Source: Tetragonia tetragonoides (taxonomy: Eukaryota > Streptophyta > Magnoliopsida > Caryophyllales > Aizoaceae). Taken from it: 64,000 bases of DNA. The notes under the pieces are model-generated. The model was not told the origin of the DNA. It searched no databases and saw only the letters and a list, made by a program, of their open reading frames with translations. A program made the position numbers and the translations under genes. The stretch's first letter is position 1. Each line of letters begins with the position of its first letter. The stretch covers positions 1,277,501 through 1,341,500 of the forward strand of contig CM076142.1 of the NCBI GenBank assembly GCA_038025085.1, in the 5' to 3' direction. Positions 32,061-43,606 of this stretch are shown here, piece by piece.

Positions 32061-35000
32061 GAGTCTATGGCATATAACGGTAAGGATCCTTTTAAGTATT
32101 TCCCTCCAATAAATCAATATCATCATGTTATATTACTTACTCATTCCAAAAACCATTCAACTCCAAAAAAAATCCCCTTTCTTTTTTTTTATTCTTGTGA
32201 GTTACCACACCAAATACCACATCATTTTATTGAAGAGATCCCATGTCGGCATATAAGTCGTGTTGTAGATGCATCTTCCAAGGACTAATCCTTGTCAGTT
32301 ACAGCAGTTAAGGGGTAGTTGGATAATAGATAGTTAGCGATTATAGCACGCACAAGGTGGAGCACAGGAGCATTGGAAGCAACTGTATATGAATCACTCT
32401 ACTATGATTGTGCTTCTTTGTTTTATATAGGATCGTAGCTTTCAACAATCTTAATTAAAACAATTAGCTGTATGATTTTATATGTGACAATGACATTTGA
32501 GCATAATTGCTTTAAAATTCTACTATATACTTGCTTGTGAAAAGAAATTTAGACTAAATTACTATCGTACTATTATGTTATTTCTCAACTCTAATTGAAT
32601 TTGTTTTAGTATGGTTGATGTCATGATACACTAGACTAGACTAGATGAGGATTTAAACAAATGTGTAATGTCATCAATATTAATATAAGTTACAAATCCT
32701 TTAAATACACGCCTATATAGTGATGATATTCACGATGTGTGCAACTAAAATACTATGTTTATTTGATATTTACATTTATTATTTTACCTAGTGAATGACG
32801 CCGAATACAGTCCCATAGATGTAGTATCGTACAAGTAATTCGTTCAATTTGAAATCAAAAATAACTTAATCATGACCATTGATAATGGAAATCTATATCA
32901 TTGTAATTAAATCATGAAATTGAAATTCGGAAGTATCAAGCTTTTGCTTTTACTTTTGGTTTCCCTAATACATGGATATTATGCTACTATCTTATTAGAC
33001 TAAACTAGACTAGATGAGGATTCAAACAAACATGTAATGTCATTAGTTAATATTTATATGATCTATAAATTCTTTAAATACACGCCAACGTATCAATGAT
33101 ATTCCACAGTGTATGCAACTAAATTACTATGTTTCTTTCCCACCCAAAAAAAAATTACTATGTTTCTTTGATATATACATTTATCATTCTACGTAGTGAA
33201 TGACGCCGAATACATTGTCATAAATGAGGTATCGTACAAGTAATTGGTTCAATTTTAAATCAAAACAAACTTAATCGTGACCATTGATATTGGAAAACTA
33301 TATTAGATAAATGCCATTGTAAGGGTATCATGAAATTGAAATTCGAAAGTATCAAGCTTTTTGCTTTTACTTTTGGTATTCCTAAGACAAGAATATTGTG
33401 CAACTAGCATCTTATTTTAGTGTTTAATGATGTAGATCACTATCCAACAAGATGATGTACTTGCTTTTGGACTCGTTATATTGATTTACTCTATCAAATT
33501 AAACCACCTGAAATTTTACGTGCTAGAAGAACATAGGGATTAGGGGAGTATTACTTTTGTAATTGATGGAGATTTGCCAGCAAATGAACACAAAAAGGGG
33601 ATGTTTAGTAATCAAATTTATCAACATTGTAGAGAATTAAGAACACAGCATAATCGATAAAGGCATCCGACAAAATCAAATTGTCCCACCCCTGTTTTTC
33701 TTGAATTTATCCTTTTTGCCAAAGTTGCAATTTAAGCCGGAATGTTTTGACTCACTTAAGCGCATTTTACACATTTTCTAAGCCTAGTGCCTAGATTCTT
33801 ACCTAGGTAATCCTGTACAAATTACCATGATGTTATTTTCTGTTTCTTTTCCTTTTACCTTTCACTGAACGTTGAAAAACTCATCACAAGTTATAACAAA
33901 TCGATCACTAATTCACTAGTACAATAAGATAAGCTCATACAGAGTGTATAAGCCTTCAATCATATTATGGACAGTCTTAACACAAGTTGAAAGAGTCAAT
34001 GAGTCTCGAAAATCAGTTTAAAATTTTTCAAACAAAATCTAAATTTGTGAATCATATTGAATCTAATATCATGTTTTGATAGATATTTCTCGTTTATATT
34101 ATCAAACATCTTTCATTAATAAGGGTGTCAAACTATGACTCGAAAAGATACCTTTTGTAAATTATTTTCACGTTCTTTGAATTATTAACTTGATAAAACC
34201 TATACTATCATGGTATTATTAGTTTTTTCATTTTTCATTTTTTGGTAGTCAACTATATATACCATGGTTTAAAAGGTTTGAAAAAAATCGACAACAACTA
34301 CAAAAACATAAAATTACATATAAGCTACTCATTTTACCTTTATCATGGGATCCGGTTAGAACAACAAAAAAAAAATGCATGTCATGTGTAGACTCAACAC
34401 AAGTTGGCTAACCAAGATTGTTGTGTTGTTAAAACTTAAGAGGTTGGGCATTTAACCAAAATTTTGAATATTGTATCATATTAGATTCATATTAGGTATT
34501 GAACAAACATTCCTAGGCCATATTAACAAACATATTCATTTAATAAGAGTCCCAAACCAATGTGGACTCAAAAGGGTACCCATTTTTACAACTCTTTAGA
34601 AACAAGCAGAACATTTCAAACCTCCTAGTCTCCTACTAGCAAATTTCATGTTGTCTTCATTTTTATTTTATTTATTTTTTATTTTTGTAGGGGAAATGAA
34701 TAAATGATATCCAGATTCTTATATAGCTACTGATGATTAACAACCACAGTTATTTAAATTTTATTTTTAAATCAATAGTAACATCTATAGTTTTACACAA
34801 TAGTTAAGGTATATCTCTCCATCTCTGAAATAAAAATTTTAGAAGAGATTGGGCAAATTGCCGATTTAATTGGGCACTATTGCCCCCGTACGATGTTGTT
34901 GTTGGACTTGTGTGCAATTCGTGACCAATTGGAATCTTCAGGGCCCAAATTTCGGTTTCTGATGATAATCTTTTTGGTGCAGAAATTAACCAATTAGTTA

Positions 35001-35301
35001 TGTAAATCACCGACACATTGTCCCCTTGTAATCTTGTTTTAAAAGAAAAGAAGTGTAGATGCACCCACATGATTGGGATGTGCATATACTCCTATGTCAT
35101 ATTGAAGTAACTAGTATGTGCCCTTACGATACACGGGTTAAAGATTATAGAAGTAATAGTTGTCATATTAGTTTTTTTTTTTATGCAAATGCAAACTAAT
35201 TTCTTAAAAATGATATAATTTTTAATATTTCAAAACACATAAGTACTTGTTAGAGTGTTCTTATGACCTGTTAGTAGAAAAATTTTGTTTACAATGATAT
35301 A
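32061..35301. other. Intergenic AT-rich region with a tandem duplication
   Basis: 32631-32998 and 33003-33419 are two diverged head-to-tail copies. Both have CTAGACTAGATGAGGATT, TAGTGAATGACGCCGAATAC, ATCGTACAAGTAATT and AAGTATCAAGCTTTT. The second copy contains a further small duplication of ATTACTATGTTTCTTT. The remainder to 35301 shows no gene. Confidence 0.7.
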
Positions 35302-35565
35302 CTTCCTATCTGTTCCTATGAAATTGTACCATTTGCTTTTGACACAAAGCCCAAGGCAAGCTAATTTTGGCACTTTCTTTCCCCTTATACCCTCAACATT
35401 AATAAGGGTATTGGGGAGAGTATGTTGATGTACATTTTAAAAATTATAAAAGTGATGGTAAAATGGTATTTTATTAGGAAATTGTTTACTATGAAGAGAA
35501 ATGGTAGAGTTTTATGAAAACACCCCAAATAGACAAATGGTAAAGTTTCATAGGAACGGAGGGAG
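35302..35565. mobile_element. Stowaway-like MITE
   Basis: The left end reads CTTCCTATCTGTTCCTATGA and the right end, on the complement, CTCCCTCCGTTCCTATGAAA. Both continue into an ACCATTTG block, giving about 35 bp of inverted repeat. TA flanks lie at 35300-35301 and 35566-35567. The length is 264 bp. The left terminus is more diverged than the right. Confidence 0.8.
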
Positions 35566-35571
35566 TATTGT

Positions 35572-36593
35572 CAGTGGCGGATGCAAAGGGGGACAGTGGT
35601 CACCTCATTTTTTTTAAAAAAAAATCTGTGACTTTTTTTTATTTTTTATTTTTTTAATTTGCAACTGAGAGTAAGTCACGTGAATTTGGATTGCTCCTCA
35701 AACGCTCTCACTCTCTCAGCGCCTCTTCCTTTCCTCAAACACACACACGACATAACTCCTCTCTCATCCCCTCACCATTTTTGCTTCTCCTCTGCCCTCT
35801 CAACTCTCGCCTCACACATACACACACGACACACACGGCACTGGACTACTGGGCCGCGCAGGAGAGATGAAGTACGGGTTCGACGGTCGACGACAAGGCT
35901 CGACGCCACGGCGAGGCTATTGCAAATTTGCAATTCTGCGAATCCAAATGCTCTTATTTGTTGAGGTACACCACCTTAATTCTTTCCCTCAATCCCTCTC
36001 TCCATAGTTAGTATAGATTATAACTTGTGGGTTTTGAGTTAGAACTTAGAATTTTGAACAAATTTGAGTAATTTGGTTTATTTAACTCAAATAAGTTGAA
36101 ATTAGGGTTTGAAAAATAATTTATTAGATTGATTTGAGTAATATTGCGAACTGATTATTCATAAATTGAATAAATGTTTAGAGGTGTTTGTTAACTTGTG
36201 GTGCTAATTTCATTTAAAAATGGGTATTTATTCATTGGAGTACTCTTGTTCATTGTAGATTCCATTTTTTTCTTGCGTGGCTTCACTGGCTTGTAATATT
36301 GAATGATTATTATTGAATAATATTGAATGATTGTTTGGTCACTTTCGTAGAGAAGGATGTCTTTAGTGAAGTAACCAATGATGAGGTGCTCCATCGGTTC
36401 CAAAATATGAAGACTCGTCGAGGACAAATATAATTTTTATTTGGTTATTTTGTAATTTTTTTTCTTCTACCCGCATTAGTTGTAATGTGGAATTGTGTGA
36501 CGCTTTGATATTGAACTTTTTTTTATGTAATATGCATCGATTATTTTCACTTGATTTTGTCACCTTATTTTCCGAATCCTGAATACGCCATTG
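35572..36593 (+). mobile_element. hAT element, internal-deletion derivative
   Basis: The inverted ends are CAGTGGCGGATGCA at the left and, on the complement at the right, CAATGGCGTATTCA. An exact 8-bp target duplication AGTATTGT flanks it (35564-35571 and 36594-36601). At 1022 bp it is far shorter than an autonomous hAT. It keeps a CT-rich leader-like 5' part (35690-35960) and a C-terminal transposase fragment near 36320-36433. The left target duplication overlaps the last two bases of the neighbouring Stowaway MITE, so this element arrived later. Confidence 0.9.
36320..36433 (+). pseudogene. C-terminal fragment of a hAT (ZMYM1-like) transposase
   Basis: The frame reads LNDCLVTFVEKDVFSEV, then VLHRFQNMKTRRGQI and a stop. 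This resembles the end of the hAT dimerisation region in plant zinc-finger MYM-type-1-like transposases. The rest of the transposase is missing, apparently by internal deletion of the element. Confidence 0.8.
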
Positions 36594-36601
36594 AGTATTG
36601 T

Positions 36602-37153
36602 TAATGTTTTTTGTTTTGTTGTATAGAGTTGAGAGACATGCTAGAGTAAATAATAGTCTCTAGTATCCATCAGCTTTCTGCCAATACTTTACTTATATTC
36701 CGTGTGGTACATTAAAGAGAAGAGAAGAGAAGAGTTACATCTTTTAGTAAACAAAAGTCTCTTATATACGATTATGTTGATTGGGATGTGAATATACACC
36801 TATGTGATATTGTAGTAATTATAATAACTTTCTATTTATAAACATATTACTCCTAGTAATTTATACTTTATAGTATACACAAAGGTTGATCTTTTATATT
36901 GGCTGAACACTAAGATTTTCCTAAAGGATTAAATTAGGCTCTTGGAGGAATTAAACTCTATCAACAAAAAAGAGAAACCAATTTCTCACGGTAAATGAGA
37001 GAGATTTGTTGCACAAGTAGAGAAATCTATGTTGAGATTATGAAAAAAATAGATAATGAAGAGCTACTAGGAAGGCTCGTGAACGCGGTCTTGAAGAGAC
37101 CACCATCACAAACAACAACGAATGTTGAAATTATAAATTGAACTAAACATTTA
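36602..37153. other. Intergenic region, no feature seen
   Basis: AT-rich DNA with no gene-like frame or recognisable repeat apart from a short AGAGA run near 36715-36735. Confidence 0.5.
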
Positions 37154-37419
37154 GGGGGCATTTAGGTGGGGGTAATGGAATGAATTTATAGATTAGAATG
37201 AGAGGTATGTGAGATAGTGAGGGTTAAATTTTGTGAGAAATAGGGTAATGATTACCTCCAATTCAGGGATAATAGAAACCTATCCCTAGGGTAATGATAT
37301 TCCCCCATTTTCCTTCATTTTCTCCATTACCCCTTTTAATCATTACCCTCATCACCACTTAGATCACCTTACCATTTTAGCCTAAAAATTCATTTCATTA
37401 TCCCCAACCAAACGGCCCC
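37154..37419. mobile_element. Tourist-like (PIF/Harbinger) MITE
   Basis: Imperfect inverted ends: GGGGGCATTTAGGTGGGG at the left and, on the complement at the right, GGGGCCGTTTGGTTGGGG. Both continue into TAATGGAATGAATTT-like sequence. TTA flanks both ends (37151-37153 and 37420-37422), the target duplication of this superfamily. The length is 266 bp, with no coding capacity. Confidence 0.8.
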
Positions 37420-37703
37420 TTATTGGATAAATGAAAAACAAAACAAAACAAAACAAATTGAGCAAGTCTTGTGTGAGACCAACTCATAATAAAAAATAGG
37501 TCCCACACAATTATCATTCATTGGTTTAAATTTTAATAGTTACATATTTAAAAATTGGAAACAGAAATACGATTAACTTACCCCTAAAACATTTTATTAC
37601 TAAATATCATCATCTAGTGGAACTTGTTCCGAAGGCTTTCGTAGCCCACCATAGTTCAAATTCTGCTAAAATGTTAACCCCATCTCCTACCTATAAAACA
37701 TTA

Positions 37704-37803
37704 CTCTCTCCGTTCCAATTTAATTGTCAACTTTGAAATTTGTGACTCACAATATTATGAGTCACAAATTTCAAAGTTGACAATTAAATTGAGACGGAGA
37801 GAG
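37704..37803. mobile_element. Hairpin-forming 100-bp Stowaway MITE
   Basis: The whole element is an almost perfect inverted repeat. The left half starts CTCTCTCCGTTCCAATTTAA and the right half is its complement with only a few differences, around a loop of about 8 bp (AATATTAT). TA flanks lie at 37702-37703 and 37804-37805. Confidence 0.92.
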
Positions 37804-37805
37804 TA

Positions 37806-39139
37806 ATTTTTATTGCCTAAATTTCGGAATCCACGTGTTTACATAAGTGGACTTCTCTTTATCTTTCTCCTCTCCCCCTCACCCTCTCCTCTCTTTATTT
37901 CATCTATGTATTGGTTTCACTTAATTAGTTGGACCAAGGCATAAGCAATAATTTGCCTAAAACGGGGATGCTCACCCCCCACACCGCACACCCCCAAAAA
38001 AAGAGTTCGACATACGGGTGCGATTAAGCAAACTTTTGCTATTTCTTTAGATAAATTGTTTATCTGGTTTAAAGCAAGTTTTATTTGTCGAGAGGTTTAA
38101 ATCAAAGTTTAACATATGCTAACCACACGGTTGCCTCCAAAAGGCATCTAAAAAGCTGATACGACTCCAATCTCTAGGCAGCCAAAGCAACGAAAACATA
38201 GAAGGCAGTAGTTAATTGTCCATGCTCCATGTATTCTCAGAATCCATTTATCTTACTACACTTGATTAGTAAAACATACTTACATTGGTTTACCAAATTA
38301 CTGTTAAATCTTTCAATAAGATATATTTTTTTTAAAAAGAGGAGTATTTTTTAGTTTTTACAAAGAGTAATCATAAAGTGAATCCTATTATTATATAAAG
38401 TGAACACATGTCACCAATTCACCATGAGACCATCTCATACACATTTTTATATTTTCGAATCGATTAAAAAGATTTCTTTTATAGGATAAAAATACTTCTT
38501 AAAAAATCCTCAATAACGTTAGTCCTCCTTATGAAAAAAAAAGTTACTATAAATCATGTAGAAAAATACTGTCTGGTGTTGACTTGAAAATTCAAGACTT
38601 AAGGACTTGGTGAGTACGATTAGGACCAAGTAAAATTTTAGGTTCACCCATTATAGTTTAGTTCAATTCACCAAATGATGGATTCAAGGAATCCAAATGG
38701 CTTGTGCCTTGTATTAGTCTCAGACCAAAAAAAAAAAAAATAAATAAAATCCAAATGACCAATCTTCAAAAATACAAAAAGAAAAAGAAAAAAAACCCAA
38801 ATTGCCCGAAAAAAAAAAAAATCTGACTTGCTGCCCGCAGTCAGTACCTCAGTACAGTGTTCCCCGCCTTGAGCAAGCATCACGGGCAGCTGCCCTTACA
38901 AACCATTCTCTCTCTTCTCTTCCTATCTCTCTCTAGATCAACGGGCAGTCCCAAACTCCAATACCTGCCCACTCTTTCTCTCTCTATCTTCTCTCTCTCT
39001 TCATCCATTGGCACTTTAAAAAGGTCCTCACTTTCTCTTTCAGCAATTCGACGCCACCACCCCCCATAACCACCGTTCCTCTGGTGGGTGGAAAAGAGGA
39101 GAGAGAAAATCTAGAGAGAGAAAAGAGAAGGAAAGAGAG
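37806..39139. other. Intergenic region and XBAT31 upstream/leader
   Basis: No gene is seen up to about 38850. From 38890 to 39139 the DNA is rich in CT then GA, typical of a plant 5' leader, and leads into the XBAT31 start codon. Confidence 0.5.
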
Positions 39140-42100
39140 ATGGGTCAGGGGTTGAGTTGTACATCATCATCAAACCACCATGAAAATGGTATATTTGGGG
39201 CAGTCCAATTTGGGGACTTAGAAACATTAAAATCAGAGTTAGAGGATGACCCATCTCTCTTACATCAAGCTTCTCTCTATGATCGTCAGTCTCTGCTTCA
39301 TATAGCTGCTGAAAATGGCCAGATCGATGTGGGTTTTCTATTATTATCTTTTATTTTACTCTGTTTGTTGTAAAGTTTGGTTCTTTTTCCGTTTTGGGGT
39401 TTTGAATGTGTGGTGTACTTTGATGTATTGTTGTGAAAATTTGGTTCTTTATTAGTTTTAGGGTTCTAATGTGGAGTTTTCTTTGGTGGGTCTTTGCCCA
39501 TTTCAGATTCTTTCTTGGCTTTTGGATCGATCTGTGAAACCTGATGTTTTAAATCGCCATAAGCAGGTGAGATAATAGTATATTTGTTTATCTATTGGGG
39601 TTTACTCTATTAATTAAGATATGAATGTTTGATGCTGGTTATTTTTTGGGAAGTTGATTGATTTTTTTGTTGAATGCTTGCTTCAGACTCCTCTTATGTT
39701 GGCTGCAATGCGCGGGAAGATCTCATGTGTGGAAAAACTACTTCATGCAGGGGCTAATGTAAGTCATTTCCTAACTTTCTTCACTCAAACACACATTTTC
39801 TCTCTCTGTTACTTTAGCATGTTTGATGGAGGAAAATATGGGAAGTTTGATTATTTTTCTTATGGCTTCAAAAAAAAAAAAGTAAAAAAAAAAAGATGTG
39901 AGCTTTGAGCTTTTTCATTTTGATTTGAAAAATTAAGGTTTGGTTGGTGGTTGAAAATTTCTAATTGGGAAGTGGTCTGAATTTGTCTCAGATTTTAATG
40001 TTTGATTCATTGCGGGGAAGAACTTGCTTGCATTATGCAGCCTATTATGGTCACTCTGATTGCCTTCAAGCCATTCTCTTATCTGCCCGTACATCTCATG
40101 TTGCTATGTCTTGGTAGGTTTCAAGTTCCACCAAATCTTTCTGTCTTCTTATCTATGATTGAAAATGGAATGAGATTTTGTAAGAATGGGGATTAATAAC
40201 TAAACTTTGATTTATTCAGGGGATTTACTCGATTTGTGAATATTAGAGATGGAAAAGGCGAGACCCCATTGCACTTGGCGGCCCGTCAAAGACGGCCTGA
40301 TTGTGTTCATATTTTGTTGGACAGTGGAGCTCTTGTGTGTGCTTCAACTGGAGGATATGGGTAAATAACTAATGGATATGAAAGTCTGAAATTAGTTGCA
40401 TTTGCATTACTAATTCGCATTACAGATTGAACTGACTTGAAATTATGTGCAGATATCCGGGAAGCACTCCGCTTCATGTGGCTGCCCGGGGAGGATCCCT
40501 TGATTGTATCCGTGAATTGCTGGCATGGGGTGCCGACCGGCAGCAAAGAGATTCGTCTGGGTATGGTCTTGGTTTCCTGCTTCCATTCATAGTATCCGAA
40601 TGATGTCTATACTTACCTGTGGGTTTGGACTCCAGTGAATTTGTTTTGAAACAGACCGACTATCAATTAAACCAACTCCACTTAATCCTTTTTGGTGGTA
40701 GTACAATACTATGAAATTGGAATTGGCCTGCTTATGGTAGTATCATGTATTCATTCAATTAATATGTAATGGATTTGTGGTCTTATTGAGAAATATTTAA
40801 CTGTCACTGGATGTTCTCCATTCTCATACTGTATTGGATATGCTTCATGAGCATAGTCTCTTTTTGGTATGAAATATTGAGATACAAGTGGTATTAGCAA
40901 AAAAGAAATCCTATTGAATGTATCCAAACTCGATTCGCCTATGAAACAATCCCATTTGTGCTTTAATGAGACTCATGCCATGTTTGTCTCTGATCCTATT
41001 TCCCGTCCAATGGCAGGAGAATACCATACTTGGTTGCTTTGAAGCACAAACACGGGGCCTGTGCTGCCTTGTTAAACCCCTCATCTGCAGAGCCTCTTGT
41101 CTGGCCATCACCTTTGAAGTTCATTAGTGAGCTTAATCCTGAGGCCAAGCTTCTACTTGAACAAGCTCTAATGGAGGCAAACAGGGAGAAAGAGAAGACC
41201 ATCTTGAAAGGAACGTCTTACTCTATCGAATCTCCTTTACATTCAGATGCCGGGGAAGGCGGAGAAATTGATGATAGTATGTCAGAGGTATTTTTGTGCT
41301 TCAACTTCTTTTAGACTTGATAATTAAAATAACTTGTGTTATTAGTTTTAAACTGAAAATATGCACCTTAGTTATGACTATGCTTAGTAAAGATTATTAT
41401 TGTCCCATATTATTAAATGGATGGCCTTAAAGTTTAATGCAAGGTGGGAGCTTCTCATGGGGCAGAAAGAGTTTTTTTTTTCTGACATAAGCATCCATTC
41501 TTGCTTCACATAGAAGGCTATGAAATGCTAATGAAAATGAGAATAGTAGTTATACACTATTTATTGGCTACTTCCTCTATTGGTTGATAGTTTGATACTT
41601 TTCTTCAACACTGATGCAAACTTAAGCAGGATCAAAAGGGCGGTGTTTATTAGAGCATGTGTCCTTTCTTTGTGTCAATTTACTCTTTTGCTCGGAACCA
41701 AAGCAATCTGTAGAAGAGTATATTATGAAACTAACTTCAATTTCACAGATCTTGTTTAAAGTGATTTTAACTGAATTAAAAGATTTCTGTTACCAGATCC
41801 TTAGTTGGAAAGCAATGCAGTGTACCCTTAGCGACTACACCTGATTCCCTGTACACTGATATGATGCTTGTGATTTGTATCTGGTTTGCATTAATAAACC
41901 TTTATATTCTGATACTTTTCTTGAATTCATACATTTTTAAGGCTCATTAGTTTAGAGGGCTGAAATTGATGAGTTTGATGAACTGTTATACGTGCAGGCT
42001 AGTGATACCGAACTATGCTGCATATGCTTTGACCAAGTATGTACAATTGAAGTCCAAGACTGCGGTCACCGGATGTGCGCTCATTGCACCCTAGCTCTTT

Positions 42101-42375
42101 GCTGCCATAACAAACCAAACCCAACTACTGCAAGTGTAAATCCGCCTGTCTGTCCATTTTGTCGGAGCAGCATTGCCCGTTTAGTAGTTGCCAAGCTGAA
42201 CACAGATGTCGACGACATTGATACCAATTCCTTGAAACTAAGAAAGTCCCGGAAGTCTTGGAATATGAGTGAGGGAAGTAGCAGTTTCAAGGGCCTATCT
42301 GCATTCGGCAAGATTGTGGGTCGTGGCTCAGGGAGGATCAGTGCTGATGAGCTTATTGATAAGCCAAATGATTAG
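39140..42375 (+). CDS. XBAT31: Ankyrin-repeat RING E3 ubiquitin ligase, XBAT31/XB3 type
   Basis: Plant XB3-family ligases act in immunity, hormone and temperature signalling. Exons: 39140-39328, 39507-39566, 39687-39758, 39992-40113, 40220-40360, 40453-40560, 41017-41287 and 41998-42375; total 1341 nt, 446 residues, frame intact. The N-terminus MGQGLSC has Gly2 and a nearby Cys, fitting lipid modification and membrane attachment as known for XB3 relatives. Ankyrin repeats fill about residues 15-260 (TPLMLAAMRGKISCVEKLL, TPLHLAARQRRPDCVHILL, STPLHVAARGGSLDCIRELL). A conserved linker has EPLVWPSPLKFISEL. The RING begins at residue 328 (CCICFDQVCTIEVQDCGH) and ends CPFCRSSI. The C-terminal GRGSGRISADELIDKP matches XBAT31 more closely than XBAT32-35. 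Confidence 0.96.
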
Positions 42376-43432
42376 GAAATTTGGGCATTAGAAGGTCCGA
42401 ACTTTGAACAGGCGCTTGAAGGTCAGTCGTGGTCGGTCCAAGAACACATTTGGGCAATCCATATATACATAACATAAATATACATAGAAACAGCACTGCA
42501 AAATGTAGATGTGGGTAATAAGAGCAGAGAAGGAACCAAGAAAGAGATTCGCGCCTGCAGGCTTTTGGTTTGGTAAGTTTGGTTTATATGTGGGTCATAA
42601 AATGTTATAATCTTTGATTAAGAATGAAAGTGCAAGCCATGATTCTTTTTACAAGTCTGCTAAACTGTTATTAGTCGCTTAGATAGCAAGAATTCTTTGT
42701 TCCTTGTAGAGGAAATTTTCGACGATTCTTCAGTGTCTGCTTGTTTAGATGACGACATTGCCATTAGTGAGCCCGCCCCTCCTCGTAAGAGTCAAAAAGG
42801 GTGTGAGGACTTCACCTACCTTATCATCTCTCTAGTTTCTACCCCTCGCTCCCAATCTAATGTAAAGAGAGGGAGCGGTGGCGCGTTTATGTAATCTTCA
42901 AAAGGGTTGTAAAAGCCACTATGTATTGTACATTATCAAGGTTTTGATCGTGTTTGAAAATAAATCTGTTTAGTACTGTCTTGCTAATAATAAGATGTTA
43001 GTCAAAACCGTGTGATCCCATTGCGTTACAACTTACAAGTACGTTTGTTCTTCTAAATTAAATTAAATTATTTATTGTGTGAACTTATGAATTATGATTG
43101 ATTCCTCATATCATGTCCGAGATTGTCAAGTGTAATAATTCAAATGTACACGAGATATTAAACATTGATCCTGCCATTGTATCTTTGGCGGGATTACACG
43201 GAGTTGTGGTTGGTAATGGCGGTGGTGATGGCTGTGAGACATTTTTAATTTTTTTTTAAAGGTTTTTTTTTTTTTCTATGCAAGTGTGCTCTGTTTGAAC
43301 ACGATTTACAAGAGGGAAATGAAATACTATAATGGAAGGTGGAAATCATGTGAACATGGACTAAAAATGGTCAAAAAATAACTTTGATGAGACTTTCAAT
43401 GTTCATACATATACTCCTGATTAATTATGTAG
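42376..43432. other. XBAT31 3' untranslated region and flank
   Basis: The 3' untranslated region probably runs to near AATAAA at 42959. The open frame at 42697-42894 lies inside it and shows no family signal. Beyond is AT-rich DNA with T runs. Confidence 0.5.
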
Positions 43433-43593
43433 TTTTTTTTTATTATTTCTCCGTGCTGGTTGATAGTCACCTCAAAGAGTAGGATAGTTGGCCAAGGATT
43501 TTAAAGCTGCTCTATATTCAAGACGAAATTCGAACTCTCGACTTTGGTTTAGAATAGATGAGTCTCTACCACTCAATTATACCTCATTGGTTA
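43433..43593 (-). mobile_element. tRNA-derived SINE (family 1)
   Basis: Read on the minus strand, it starts GAGGTATAATTGAGTGGTAG (A-box like), has a B-box-like AGAGTTCGAATTTC and ends in a short A tail (T run at 43433-43441). The 13-bp direct repeat ATTAATTATGTAG at 43420-43432 and 43594-43606 is an exact target duplication. It shares its body with the element at 58094-58296. Confidence 0.87.
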
Positions 43594-43606
43594 ATTAATT
43601 ATGTAG

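Noticed and set aside
34804..35085. 93-codon minus-strand frame
   Set aside because: Composition is partly gene-like, but no family is recognised and neighbouring frames are closed; not enough to call even a gene fragment.
42697..42894. 65-codon frame after XBAT31
   Set aside because: It lies within the likely 3' untranslated region and does not continue the XBAT31 frame.
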